DNA of 64,000 nt. Origin: Sepiola atlantica. Its lineage: Eukaryota; Mollusca; Cephalopoda; Sepiida; Sepiolidae. The notes under the pieces were generated by a model that was not told where the DNA came from, searched no databases, and worked only from the letters and a program-made list of their open reading frames with translations. Below are positions 33,976 through 46,239 of this stretch, piece by piece. The stretch spans positions 47,948,484-48,012,483 of the forward strand of contig OY744544.1 in NCBI GenBank assembly GCA_963556195.1, in the 5' to 3' direction. Within the stretch, counting starts at the first letter, position 1. Each line of letters begins with the position of its first letter. Position numbers and translations under genes: made by a program.

Positions 33976-35565
33976 AGCTGTCATCCAATGCGTAATTGTT
34001 CTAATCGTCCGCACTATATAATTAACTGAAGAAACAACCCATTTCTCTCTGTTAGTTATCTGTGTTTCTCTCGTCTTCTCACTCTATGTTGACTCAATCA
34101 CTCTCTTATAGTTATATACATATACAGCAAAGAACTTTCTTTCCTATATCATCCCATTCGTAGAAAAAGATACCTCGTCTTCAAGTCTAATGTAAACAAA
34201 TATTTGGCGAGCCGTCCTCTTTGAAAATCAAGACTTCTGCTCATCCCCCCCCACTCTCGTAACGGTGATCTCTGTCTAATCAGCAAAATCCTTTTAACTC
34301 TTCTCCTCGAGGAGCCAACGAGCATTAAATTACTGATTCATCAGTAAATTAAAGATTTTTCTAACGTCTTTATGAGGACCTAGAACAAGAGTCACTGTCA
34401 CTCTTTTTTAGCGTCACCATCTAATTTACATACATGCGTCTGTACATACCACAATGCACTCTATATGTATTGAACATTTGTTTTTTAATTCTTTTTAAGA
34501 GGTAAACCTTTTATTGAATGAAGGCATGTAATATTATAGATTCTCTATTTAGAGTATGAGAAAACGTTCGCCGGCGTCGGGTACAGCCGAGACCAATTGG
34601 AACTGTATAATGTATTTATTTATTTAGGATGTTTTTTATTCAATATAACTCAATGCATTATCAAACAGCAAGCAGCGTGTAAAAGCTTGTAGAACAATGC
34701 AGAAATATTTTAAAGAAATCCTTCAAGTTGGTTAGGTTGGTTATGGTTAGAAATTGAGTGATCATTTTACGATAAATTTATATAGGAAAATGATACCCTA
34801 CTCTAAAATCTAAAATATTTCATTAAAAGTTTACAAACAAACTGAATTAACTAGCGACATGATCGGTAATTGTTTAATTTTTCAAGAACATTTAAAACAT
34901 TTTTTTAATTGAAAAGATTTTTTTTCAATTATAGTAGAATGACGGTTGCATTTTCCGCCTATTTTTCTTGGTATTCGCCTAAATATTTGATAACATTGAT
35001 TATTGGTGTTAAATAGCATTTCTTATCTTGAAATAAAATTCTATTTTTTTTTTAACTGTTGAGAATCTAACTTTCATTCACTGTTTTAATAGCTAGAAGC
35101 CATGTTGTTGTTTTTTTTTCAACCCAATACTCTTTTAAGATGTTATTACACGCACAAAAACTTTTTTGAAAATAATAAATTTGGAATATTCTTTTTAACA
35201 CTCGTCTGCAAGCAGATTGCTCAATACCCAATGTACCTGGCCTTAAAAAGAAAGGGAGACACCTCTAATCACACGATTGGCGTACATTTCTACATTCGCA
35301 GATCTACCATTGACTACCGGGCTATAAAGCAATAAATATTGGGAGGGTAATAAAAAATCATATCAAAGACTTTGTTTTCACTTTTTTATTACATCTATAA
35401 AAGAATAAATGTATATGTTTTATAGAATTATTGCAGTTAATATTAAAATATCAAAAGTGTTTGTTTTTAATCATGCACAGAAATTATATAAAATAATACC
35501 TTTTAAATAATTTCATAATATATATATTTTGTTTCCTGAAGATGTCAATGTGTTGCTCCCCCCCC
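33976..35565. other. No recognisable feature
   Basis: AT-rich sequence with a short hairpin near 34905-34932 (AATTGAAAA opposite TTTTCAATT) and no identifiable coding or mobile sequence. A (CA)n tract at about 35567-35585 follows a C run. Confidence 0.4.
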
Positions 35566-35714
35566 CCACACACACACACACACACTTCGATTTATATAAT
35601 TATGTTTATATTTATTTACATTTCTATTTGATGTTTTTCATTCCGTCGAAGAAAATCATTTAATTAATTTTAGGGAAATCTAAAATACTCCTTTTCTTCT
35701 TCCTCTTCTTCGCG

Positions 35715-36110
35715 GGAGGTTGTCACCATGTTCAAACCCAGAGACGTACTGACAGTAAGCATTAGTTCGCGGAAATCACCGAACATGGCCGAATGCTTCC
35801 GACTAAAGCCGTGAGAGAAAAAAAGGCGGAGCCGATTACATTTCGCGAGCTCCGCTGAAACAGCCTCACAACAACAACTTTGTCCGAAAAACAACAGGAA
35901 GACGAGAAATAGAGAAAAGACCACAGCTGATATTTCTTGTATACACGCAGATTTATATGTATATATATACACACACGTACACAGATACAAAGACGCGCAC
36001 ACAGAAAACAGCGCACCTCTTTGTCGCCTATTTCGAACGCGGTAACGGAAAGTGCGCGTAACGCTAGTAAAGTTGGCTCCAATAATAAGTAGCGCGACTC
36101 TTATGACCGA
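35715..36110. promoter_or_regulatory. CpG-richer, promoter-like region
   Basis: Against a CpG-poor, AT-rich background this stretch has many CpG dinucleotides, for example TTCGCGG (35765), GGCGGAGCCG (35825), TTCGCGAGCTCCG (35841), TCGAACGCGG (36032) and GTGCGCGTAACGC (36051). AACATGGCCG at 35783 resembles the YY1-type CAAGATGGC element common near metazoan starts. A short (TA/CA)n tract interrupts it at 35957-35975. The region could be a promoter with a 5' exon, or an old GC-rich transposon. No coding exon could be confirmed on either strand. Confidence 0.3.
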
Positions 36111-36319
36111 AGGGAAACACAGCTTCGTTTTATTGGAAGATTTAAAAAAGATAGAAATCACTTGAGGATTGAGATTAAGGTTTTAATTGCTTGTCGCTTT
36201 AAAGAAATACACAATGCGCAAATTTTCACGCATTTATTTCAGCAAAAGAATGCAAGCGAGAATAAAAACAATAACATCCAGTCCAGCGAACGACACAACT
36301 TAATATACAGGTAAGAGTT

Positions 36320-36354
36320 TCGTAAATTTATATATATATATATATACAAATATA

Positions 36355-36387
<33 letters not shown>

Positions 36388-36890
36388 ACTTTATATACAT
36401 GTATTATATATATACATACATATATTATATATATACATATACATAGATATATTATATATACATACATATATTATATATATACATATATATATTATATATA
36501 TACATACATATTATATATATATTCATATATTATATATATATACATTCATATATTATATATATACATATATTATATATATACATTCATATATTATATATAT
36601 ATACATTCATATATTATATATATATACATTCATTATATATATACATTCATATATTATATATATACATTCATATATATAATATATATACATTCATATATTA
36701 TATATATACATATATTATATATATACATACCTATATTATATATATATACATACATATATTATATATATACATTCATATATTATATATATATACATACATA
36801 TATTATATATATACATATATATATACATACATATATATGTACATATATTATATATATACATACATATCTAATATATATACGTACATATAT

Positions 36891-36948
<58 letters not shown>

Positions 36949-37055
36949 TTATATATATACATATTATATATATACATACATATATTAATTATATATATAC
37001 ATATATATATATATATACATATATTATATATACATATTATATATACACACCATAC
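36320..37055 (+). repeat. TA-rich array with ATTCATA/ATACATA spacers
   Basis: Over 700 bp of TATATA blocks interrupted at about 20-25 bp by CATTCATA, CATACATA or similar, forming a higher-order repeat of roughly 22-bp units. Between 36897 and 36950 it becomes nearly pure TA. Confidence 0.92.
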
Positions 37056-37106
37056 ACGCATAAATACACACACACTCTTTAAAAATATCATTTATAAATA
37101 ATTTAT

Positions 37107-37245
<139 letters not shown>

Positions 37246-37274
37246 TGATTGTATGGTGCTTGTTTCCTATATGC

Positions 37275-37385
37275 TAATTCAATGAAACTACGGTTTTTAT
37301 AAGTTTGCGCATAATAACAGGTAGAGCTATATTTTAGTGCAAATGTTTTTGTATACAAACATTATTGGTTATATATGTACCTTTT
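37275..37385 (-). repeat. Truncated copy of the hammerhead-bearing family
   Basis: On the minus strand this matches 20632-20740: it includes the stem I and stem III 3' bases (AACCAATAATGTTTGTA at 37353-37369) and the tail AGCTCTACCTG and TTATAAAAACC. The CTGATGA core and stem II are missing because the copy ends near 37385. Confidence 0.65.
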
Positions 37386-37457
37386 CTACTATATGTATAT
37401 AATGCGCGTGTGTAAATAACTGTGTTTGTATAAACAAACATTTTTGTCATACGTATT

Positions 37458-37459
<2 letters not shown>

Positions 37460-37518
<59 letters not shown>
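37460..37518. repeat. (TA)n-(TG)n microsatellite
   Basis: About 58 bp of TA, then a short TG run and a G run (37528-37535). Confidence 0.96.
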
Positions 37519-37527
<9 letters not shown>

Positions 37528-37746
37528 GGGGGGGGTAAATTTAGGTAAAACGGCACCGGTAAATATGGTACAAGTGCATAAGTAGGGAAATTGCACAAAG
37601 GGAAAATATAGATGAAAATCTGACACTGAGTTTATCACAATCTTGGATACCATACATAAAGGGAAGCCATTAAGGTGTATGACAAATTTAAAAAAAATGT
37701 CTAAATTATAAAGTCCCCTCCTCGCCTGAAAAAAAAAACCATAAAA

Positions 37747-38826
37747 TTAGAAGTTAGAGTGCGGGATAAGTTGCGCAGATAAATTTAACGTAAAATGATC
37801 CTCCATTTCTGAGCCATTCTAACATTTTAGGACAATTAACTAAAAAAAAATGTCCACTAACCCTTAATCCGACCGGCAAAGTTGTAAAACCACACGTCAT
37901 CGTCTTAAAGGTAGGAACCGCCATCTCATTTTACGCGACAACACTTTTTATGCCCGCTACTGCCCGCCACCAATCAATGGTGTGTCTTACGTAGCTCAAA
38001 TTAACCAATTAATGGCAATCAATTAACATTTAAGAAAAAAGTTTGCTTTGAATATTTAAAAAATGTAAAACCGCTGTTTTTTTACGTCTGCTCTGAATAT
38101 TTGCGAATTTTGCAATATATTTATATTTTTGGGGGGGCTTTCTTTTACTTTCCAAAATAGAAGTAACATTAAAGTGTAGTATCCGTTATAATTCTATACT
38201 TTATCTTATCTGTCCTCTGTCAGTTTAGGAGAAATTTTTCTAGATTGTGGCAATAAAGTATAGTATCAGAACACATACTACACTTTAACGTTAATTTTAT
38301 TTTGAAAAGTAAAAAATAAAATTAATATATACTGAAAAGGAAAAAGTCGGCTTTTATGGTAAAATCAGCAAATATTTCAATCGAGGACAAAATTAGACAG
38401 AAGTAATGTGGGGAAAATCTAGCTTCCCAAAAGGGACGCTCTTGATTGGGACAAAAATAAAAATTACCGCAGTCTAGAAAAATTTCTACTTCACTGACCG
38501 AAGACAGAAAAGATAAAGTATAGTATTAGAACAGATACTACACTTTAACGTTAATTCTATTTTGAAATCTAAAAAAAAAAAAAAATAAACCGAAAAGAAA
38601 ACTATTGTAAAATAGGACAATATTTATGGCAGACGTAAATAAAACACGGGGTTTTATTTTTTAACTATTCAAAACAGACTTTTGTTTTAATTTCAAATAT
38701 TTACCTTTTATTGGTTCATTTGAGTCACGTGAAACAAATCAATGGCAGGCAGTGGCGGACATAAAAGATCTGCCTATTTTACGTTAAATTTATATGCAAA
38801 ACTTATCACTCAATCTGCATTCTAAA
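37747..38826. repeat. 1.1-kb foldback (inverted-repeat) element
   Basis: The left arm from 37747 (TTAGAAGTTAGAGTGCGGG) and the right arm ending at 38826 (complement TTAGAATGCAGATTGAGTG) are diverged inverted copies. Matching internal blocks include AAATTTAACGTAAAAT (37784, 38782 inverted), TACGTCTGC (38084, 38631 inverted), TAAAGTGTAGTATC (38174, 38530 inverted) and TTTTTCTAGA (38237, 38480 inverted). Arms of about 450-580 bp surround a short centre near 38340-38370. It encodes no protein and resembles a foldback DNA transposon or long MITE. A shorter diverged relative lies at 24715-25240. Confidence 0.82.
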
Positions 38827-39489
38827 ATAATTGTATTTTTGTTTTGTTTTTGTTTTTTTCCGCGAAAGATAAGTGATACGATATAACAATTTATTTTAAA
38901 TAAATAAATAAAATAAAATAAATAACACGATTAAAAAGCAATCGTAATGTTCAATATTAAGGGCTAAATCCCCCATTTAAAAGTATAAAGTACGAGAACA
39001 GACAAGAGAGTAAATGGTAAAAGTGTAGAATAGTTAACAGGCGAGAAACGCAGCAACATTTAATTAACTACCGACCTGTATACTTTTAACGTGCTAAAAC
39101 TGTTAACATTTTGGGGGAGGGGGTCAATTTTTGTTCTTTTTAAACTGTCTTTACAACACACGGGACACGATGATACCTTGTCGCTTTACTGCTGAAGGGC
39201 TTGCCACTCGGACTTAGAGTGGTAGGAAAAGTCATTTTTGTTTACAACTTTTAAAGAATTAGTCCCCCAAACAGCTAAGCTTCAAGCTGCTATTTCTTTT
39301 TTCTCGTGTGTGTAAAGAGCGCTTTGCACTAAATGAAATTTAGAGTTTAAAAAAGTACTTAAAAACAGTTTCAGCACGTTAAAAATATACAGATCAATAG
39401 ATAATTAAATTCTACTACGTTTCTTGTTTTGTTTTGCTTTTATGCTTTCTCGACTGTTAACTATAATACACTTTAAGCGAGTAAGTAAA
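38827..39489. other. No recognisable feature
   Basis: AT-rich unique-looking DNA. Confidence 0.4.
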
Positions 39490-39745
39490 TACTTATTTTA
39501 AAATATAGAATGATGCTTAGTTCATATTTAAAACTATATAGCAGAAACTTGACACTCCTTAATACTTAGAAAAATCGATTTTATTTTCTTAAAAACAACA
39601 GAATTAATTTAAGAACACTTATTTTAAAATATTGTATAAGGGGGGGGGGGTTAGCCTTCTATTTAAAACTATAGGTGAGAGAACTTACACACCCCCCCCA
39701 AAAAAAAAAATTAGAACAATTTATTTCATTTGCTTGAGAACAACA
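39490..39745 (+). repeat. 126-bp tandem duplication
   Basis: Two diverged copies start with ACTTATTTTAAAATAT (39490 and 39616), followed by TTTAAAACTATA (39526, 39662) and AGAAACTTGACAC or AGAACTTACACAC. Copy 2 has gained a G run (39641-39650) and a C run. Confidence 0.75.
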
Positions 39746-39756
39746 AAGTTAATACC

Positions 39757-39762
<6 letters not shown>

Positions 39763-39825
<63 letters not shown>

Positions 39826-39832
39826 TGTGTGT
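39763..39832. repeat. (TA)n-(GT)n microsatellite
   Basis: About 60 bp of TA followed by five GT units. Confidence 0.96.
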
Positions 39833-40259
39833 GTCAGGTTATATTGAAATGAAAACAATAAGGTGTTCGATCGCAGAGGAGTGAGAGGAAGTATAATACC
39901 AATACAACTTAACCCTATCCACTACAGATAAAACATTAATCAGTAGATACCCATCTCTTTTTACATTTTCTAACATGGTAAATACATGAATTCCTTTAAT
40001 TAAACACCTAGAAATATAACTATCAAATCTCAGAATTAAAGGATCATAGATGTTTAAGACCTACCACCGCGTCACACAAACCCCATAATAGATTTATAAA
40101 CCTTATTAGATTAACCCAACAGAATTAACTAAATACATAAACGCAACACGAATGCATATGATAATTATAGTTAAAACATTACATATCCCTAGATGAACTC
40201 TTTCACTTACAAAATATACTCCCCATCAAAGTCCAGCCATTACATTACAATTAATCTAC

Positions 40260-40262
<3 letters not shown>
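39833..40262. other. No recognisable feature
   Basis: Short spacer between TA microsatellites, nothing identified. Confidence 0.4.
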
Positions 40263-40338
<76 letters not shown>

Positions 40339-40419
40339 TATATATATAAATAATATGTTATATATAAATAATATCATATATATAAATAATAATATATATA
40401 TATAAATAATATATATATA

Positions 40420-40468
<49 letters not shown>
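40263..40468. repeat. (TA)n with ATAAATAAT interruptions
   Basis: About 205 bp. Pure TA blocks at each end surround blocks of TATATAAATAATA. Confidence 0.95.
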
Positions 40469-40472
<4 letters not shown>

Positions 40473-40562
40473 CGTATAATAGACAGTAGAAAGGGATGAA
40501 GAAGGAAAGAAATGTTGAAAAAGTTATAAAAGAAGAAGACGAAAGAGAAAAAGCTTATAACG

Positions 40563-40790
40563 CCGATTGGAAACGCTGTGAGTTTTAAAAAAAGAAGAAG
40601 AAGAAGAAGAAGAAGAAGAAGAAGAAGAAGAAGAAGAAGAAGAAGAAGAAGAAGAAGAAGAAGAAGAAGAAGAAGAAAGAGAGAAAGAATGGGCAGTTGG
40701 CTTATGAACGCCGGTTGGGGGCGCTGTGAGTTTTAAAAAAAGAAGAAAGAAAAAAAATCGGCAGTTAAGCTTATGAACGCTGTGAGTTGG
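40563..40790 (+). repeat. Duplicated segment around a (GAA)n microsatellite
   Basis: The motif CGCTGTGAGTT occurs three times (about 40574, 40722 and 40779). The first two are each followed by TTAAAAAAAGAAGAA. After the first the GAA repeat has expanded to about 28 units (40593-40680). The arrangement looks like tandem duplication with microsatellite growth. Confidence 0.85.
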
Positions 40791-41434
40791 CTAGAAAGAT
40801 TAGTATTTATTTGAAATTGATGACAAGAGATTGAACAACAAAGGAGGAGGGGGAGAAAAAAGAACTAAAAGTATATATATATATATGTATATATATATAT
40901 AATTTTTAAAAAAATTATTTTAATATTTGGATATGTTGATATTTTTTATATTTTTAATATAAAACTAAAACTAAAAATACATTAATCACTTAAAAAGCAG
41001 TGTAATGAATTCGTCTACACACTTTAAAATGCAGCAACATTTTTGTAAGTAACGGATAAATTTTATTAGACAGACGAACAACACAGGTAAGGAGGATTTT
41101 TTTTTAATAACTAATATAAGTTAGCAAAACATTTATACGGAACAAAACTTAGGTTTAGTATACGGAACGTTTATGTTTTTGTCTCTTAAGGGAAGTGGGG
41201 TCTGATCAACTCTGCTGGGAAGCCATGAAATTAAATACTGTCTTGTTTTTAAATTCCCGAAACAGTTTTTTATGGTAAACAACTGATGATCCCTTAAATA
41301 ATCTTAGGGGCAAACTAATATAATAACTGTAAAAGTTAAATTGACTTACATGAGTGATTTTCCACTGAACGACTGGGGACTTCAGGTTGTGTTTTTGTTT
41401 TTTCTATATAGTTTTAATGGTTGAGAAACTTCCA

Positions 41435-41439
<5 letters not shown>
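40791..41439. other. No recognisable feature
   Basis: AT-rich. CTGATGA at about 41284 is followed by a possible CCC/GGG stem and GCAAAC, which fails the hammerhead core. Confidence 0.35.

Positions 41440-41522
<83 letters not shown>
41440..41522. repeat. (TA)n microsatellite
   Basis: About 82 bp of pure TA. Confidence 0.98.
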
Positions 41523-41526
<4 letters not shown>

Positions 41527-42295
41527 CGGGGAAATACTAAACAATAAACAATAAACAAACAAAAATTTTAAATAAATAAAAAAATAACAGATTTTAGCAA
41601 ATCTCACCCAGAGCCTAATCAATAAATTATGCAACTCAGTTATAACTAAATATTAACACACGTTTGAAGTACTAAAACAGACAACATCCATCATAAATAA
41701 TTAAATCAATTTAATTTAACTATATTATTATTAAGATCCATATATTATTTCAACCCTTACGTGACAGTACTTATTTTAAAAGCGACACGTCAACAACGCA
41801 CAGTTTTTAACGGTATATTCAGACGCCAGCTCCCTTTAATTTCGTTTTTTTTTTTCGAGACGATTTAAAAAAAATACGAAACGTAAATAAAACACCAAGC
41901 AAAATAAAATATTTAAAACACAAATCTAAAAGTAAAATAAATAATAAACCTGATACACAAATTTAAACCGGGTTTTACCATCAAAAAGAGATGTTACAAC
42001 TTTTAAACGACGTATTCAACCCCCTCCTGTATTTTCACTTTTCATGGCGTCGGTAATCTCCTACAACACCTTAAATAAAAAATAAAAATACCAAGCTGCA
42101 AGAGAATAAATAAATAAATAAATAAAACACTTAGTACAATAAAATAAAATTCTTCTTTAAAAAAAACTATAAATAATAAATTAAATAAAACTCAATAAAT
42201 TCCCAACAAAAATATTTTTCCAGAAAGACTTTCCAGGAATTAACTGGTTTTTATCAATATAACGCCATTTCTCATCGTAGTTTGACATCATTCAG
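41523..42295. other. No recognisable feature
   Basis: AT-rich flank with several AAATAAAT runs. Confidence 0.4.
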
Positions 42296-42410
42296 AACGC
42301 TGACGATTCCACTAGAAATTTTTTTTTAATTCAATGTAAAATGTCAGCCAATCTGGATGAAACCGCGGCATTTTTCTTAAATATGTAACATATAGTTTTT
42401 AAATAAATTA
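42296..42410 (+). ncRNA. Decayed hammerhead, relative of 25616-25735
   Basis: Core CTGACGA (42300-42306), then T, TCCA (start of stem II), an AT-rich middle, TGGA (end of stem II), T, core GAAA (42359-42362), palindromic CCGCGG (42363-42368), then CA where TA is expected. The T/T mismatch at the foot of stem II is the same as in the motif at 21253-21309. Stem I (CAGAACG against TTTTTCTT) no longer pairs. From ATCTGGATGAAACCGCGG to AATATGTAACATAT the sequence matches 25675-25715. Confidence 0.6.
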
Positions 42411-42413
42411 AAT

Positions 42414-42522
<109 letters not shown>

Positions 42523-42701
42523 CTAAAAGTATAATTTTAGAGGATAGAACCTATAGTGAAATTGTTTAAGCTCTATATACGAGATAGAGCAATATAAAGA
42601 TAAATGAAAGAAGAGAGATAAAGATGCATGAATGAAAAATCTATTTTAACTTCGATTGTTCAATGCAAGGTGTACTCGATAAAAACACGTTTATTTTTTC
42701 T

Positions 42702-42750
42702 TTCCTTAAGCCAAGGCTTTTCAAAGATTAAAATCTTATCATCAGAGGAA
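42702..42750 (-). ncRNA. Hammerhead ribozyme motif
   Basis: On the minus strand: stem I TTCCT (42750-42746), core CTGATGA (42745-42739), unpaired T, stem II AAGATT/AATCTT with a two-base loop (42737-42724), unpaired T, core GAAA (42722-42719), stem III AGCC/GGCT with a two-base loop (42718-42709), TA (42708-42707), stem I partner AGGAA (42706-42702). Every helix is fully paired. The predicted cut is between 42707 and 42706. At 49 bases it is compact, and stem III is close to self-complementary. It shares the T/T mismatch below stem II with the motif at 21253-21309, which suggests the same lineage. Confidence 0.82.
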
Positions 42751-42759
42751 TTACATAGA

Positions 42760-43929
42760 TGGATAAGTTGGCAGTCGAAAAAGCCAAAATTCAAAATTTG
42801 AAAAAATATAAAGTACACGCATACTCTTACTCTTTATTACTTTATATTTTTTTCAAATTTTGAAAATTGGACCGAGCCCGATAAGCGATGTCTATTGTTC
42901 CTAACGAAACACTTGAAATCTATCTCTTGGTTCCAGTACAAACTCTGACCTTTTTGTATAATTTACAAAACTTGCGTTCTACCTGTCCATCTGAGGAAAA
43001 TTTCTATTTCAGTCTATCGAGAAGTTATTTCACCTACGTATGACGTCCATACCTGAGGAGCATTGTTGGAGAAGCAACCGACCAGGCTCTGAACGTCATC
43101 GTCCCTGTGACGCCGCTGGCAACTGAATTAAATCATTTCCGGTTAAATAAAAACCGGCTATTTTTATATACAACTTATATACACTTCCTGTGTTTTGTCA
43201 TCTTTCTTTGCCGTATGGTCGTTGTGCTGGGACGACTTTTATAGGCCGCTCCCACAGCCCTAACGACTACTCAAGTTCACTCCATTCAGTCGTCGAGGGT
43301 ATGACACAAAACTGCGTCCAGTAGTGAGGCCCACATTCTGTAGGTTAGGTAAGCTGGAGGAGTGGTAGTATCTGTCAGGGTCCCTTTTTATGGATTAAAT
43401 AGAAACTATCGTTTACAGACCATTTGTTTACAAAATAAACGCTTACTAAACAAATTAATCTATAAACAAATCGTCGCATGTCGCACGGTTTCGGCATGAA
43501 ATGACCCAACGATGGTTGACATTCCGTAAAACTAAACAATCAACCTACTTCTCTGAACAGTCTTACTACGTAATAGATTCGAAGTAGATGTAGCTAATTC
43601 CATAGTATGCAACGGTATCCATTTCACCAGTCATGCACATGAACCCACGAGGGATGCCTCATTTGAAAGTGCCACCTTTCGTTACAGCAAATACATGAAG
43701 GCATTGTGTACGTGCATGCCCTTCTCTCTCTCTCTCTTCTCTCTCTCCCTCTCGCACACACACAGTGTATGTTATTTTCGTTCTCATACTGACATATGAA
43801 TTGTACAGGGAGAGAGCAAAGAGGAAAAACTCATCTAAGATCTAATGATATCTATTAATAATGGATATTTACTATATGTCCGTATAAACCCGTAACTATA
43901 CTATTTCAGACTATTATACTATTGTACAA
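42760..43929. other. Moderate-GC non-coding stretch
   Basis: Positions 42860-43690 are less AT-rich than the surroundings and contain a CCGGTT/AACCGG hairpin near 43139-43157, but no recognised motif. A short TC run with CACACA lies at 43725-43765. Confidence 0.35.
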
Positions 43930-44520
43930 TAGTCTTAAATAGTTAATGAGGAAGGTAGTGTAGTATCTGTTCTGTTGTCATGTGATCATCCGGACAGGAT
44001 TTAACTCCTTTTGGGGGAGGCGGTCCTTACAGGCATTACCACTTCCTTAAGAGGTTCAGATTCACTCTGGCTCCAGTGGAAAACACTAAACCGCCTGAGA
44101 ACGGGAATGGGGCGCCCAAAAGTTGCTATGCGTAGATAGAGGCTACAAAATTGACCCAACCATCTGTGAATATGGAGAGGAGGACCATACAATGCAACAC
44201 TGCCTGGTCTGCCCAATTGGTGTACCTTGAAAGATCTTGCAGAGTACAATTGCAAAGGACTGCATAAAGAGTGGGGAATTGTCATATGACCACAGGCTAT
44301 AAAGACACGCAAAGAAGAAGAAGAATCTTCCCAGATAGTATCTTCTCTTTTATTTTAAAGGGGAGAGCAGTGTAGTATCCGTTTTCATGGCATGATACCA
44401 TCCTCCCAGGCATTACTCCCTTCGTTTTTTTGATTAGGGGTAGTGTAGTATCTGTTCTGTTGTCATGAGATCACGATCTCAAGCATTATCTCCTTCTTTT
44501 AAGGTGGGAGTGGAAGGTGC
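43930..44520 (+). repeat. Dispersed satellite family, locus 2
   Basis: Units start with GTAGTGTAGTATCTGTTCT (43955, 44439) and, diverged, GCAGTGTAGTATCC (44368), each followed by TCATG...ATC, a CAGGCATTACTCC-like block and a T-rich or G-rich spacer; adjacent units are about 73 bp apart. The array is interrupted by the LINE fragment at 44045-44335. The same core occurs at 30385-30860 (inverted) and 61560-61830. Confidence 0.78.
44045..44335 (+). pseudogene. LINE 3'-end fragment inside the satellite
   Basis: A degraded C-terminus of a non-LTR retrotransposon ORF2. WKTLNRLRTGMGRPK (about 44074) is followed after a frameshift by ICEYGEEDHTMQHCLVCP (about 44160), which matches the terminal Cys/His motif (CEC...H...CP) of a widespread LINE family. 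The copy ends with an (AAG)n tail at 44312-44330, as expected of target-primed reverse transcription. 5'-truncated to about 290 bp. The clade cannot be fixed from this piece. Confidence 0.7.
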
Positions 44521-44741
44521 ATTCCTACGTCAACAAGAAAATTTCCCAACACTTGCGCTATATATACTAGCAAAACTACGCGGCCAGACGAACCATAGAT
44601 TTACCGATTAAAATATTTTGCCTAAAGATAGATTAAAATAAATTGTGTGAACAATAATTGTTCATGTGTTTACTTACGAAACCTCATCGACAAATGAGCA
44701 AACTAACAGCTATATAAACACTCAAACATACACACACATGC

Positions 44742-44746
<5 letters not shown>

Positions 44747-44807
<61 letters not shown>
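44747..44807. repeat. (TA)n microsatellite
   Basis: About 60 bp of pure TA. Confidence 0.98.
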
Positions 44808-44810
<3 letters not shown>

Positions 44811-46239
44811 TGCAAACTCTCATATATATTAACTCAAATAGTATATCTGGTACGTTGAATGGGAAATTACAAAACAATAACACTTATCTTTCCAGGAACC
44901 CGACTGGATTTTTCTCCGTATGGCGAACATGCAATTTTTTAATATTCAAAATGTCCATAAAAAATCCGAGACTAATCCAACAATAATTTAGAAACGCTAA
45001 CTGAAGGGAATGTGCAGTTTTATTTCCTATTAAATCATCTTGAAATATGTAAGCGGAAAGTGAAGTAATATTTATTTATTTTTTTAATTGGAAGTCCTTT
45101 CATACACTAACAAATTATAAAGTAAACCTTTCAAAAGATTTCATTTAAAAATTAAAGTTGAATTTTTAGAGCGGAGATCAGCTCTCTCGGAAATTTTTAT
45201 TCAAATTCCGATAAAAGATTTGTCAACTGGATTTGTTATATAAAAAACAATTACTAGGGAGAATTTTACGCTTAATCTACATAGAAACAAAAAACACTAC
45301 TAAACATTGAAATATGTTTATTGTATTTTTTATTTAGGATTATTAAATAGTGTTTCTTTAATGGGTACAGTTCGAGTTTTACCTCAGGCTTTTTCACTGA
45401 AAAACAAAATTATATTTTAGTTTTTCAGGTGATTCCATGTAAACAACCTGAAAACCACCTGGAAAATAATTTTAAAATGTTTCCTAGTTCGATTATAAAA
45501 TACGCACATAAGAGCTAACGCATACGCCTTATGGAAACAGTTTTTCTTTTTCATTCAAACAATGCCAAGTAACCAATAACCCGGTTTCTTTCAGATTCAC
45601 CTCGTCAAAACCATAATGGAAAATATTATACTCATGGACAATGGTTAATCTGCCTTTACGTCATGAACCATTTAAACCTAGCCAGCCATTCACACACATA
45701 ATTAGTCTCCCCTTTTGCACCTCCAACTGCAGCACACACTTTACTCGTTTCCCTTTTAGATTATGTTGGCCCACTTCCTATCTTTCATACGAAATCTAAC
45801 TTATGACCCCTAACTGCCTATTCTTCCATCCACCTACCATTTTAGATTGTATGCTAATATCCTTACCTTTGCATCCGCTGCCTTCTTCTCCATAACATAA
45901 ATTAATAAATATTCCCCAGTTTAAAACATTTTAAATGTGCATTGAACTTGATCCATAGTCATTAAAAATCAAGAATTACTCGAATTTCAATTTCTTCTTT
46001 GAGACCCCTTAAATTTTAAACAATGTCTAGAATTAAAATAAGGTAATGAATTATGATAAAAATTGGAATACGGATTCTAGACATACGGTATAGTATCATA
46101 ATATATTAATTATAATCTTCGTAAACGTTGCTTGGAGAATGAATTTTACACGTACTAGGACGAATATTCTTCTAATATGCGTGTGTGTATGTGCGAATTT
46201 AACTAAGTTTAGATCACATAGTACCAATGTTTTATTGTG
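44808..46239. other. No recognisable feature
   Basis: AT-rich non-coding DNA, with nothing matching the element families seen elsewhere. Confidence 0.4.

Noticed and set aside
35670..36161. 163-codon minus-strand frame as a gene
   Set aside because: The translation has low-complexity segments, including a run of Glu from a CTT repeat and Tyr/Ile from a TA tract, and no recognisable domain.
41283..41330. CTGATGA with a CCC/GGG stem near 41284
   Set aside because: The second core box reads GCAAAC instead of GAAA, and neither stem III nor stem I can be drawn.
43139..43157. CCGGTT/AACCGG hairpin as a transcription terminator
   Set aside because: Hairpin-plus-T terminators are a bacterial feature, and the surrounding sequence is eukaryotic.
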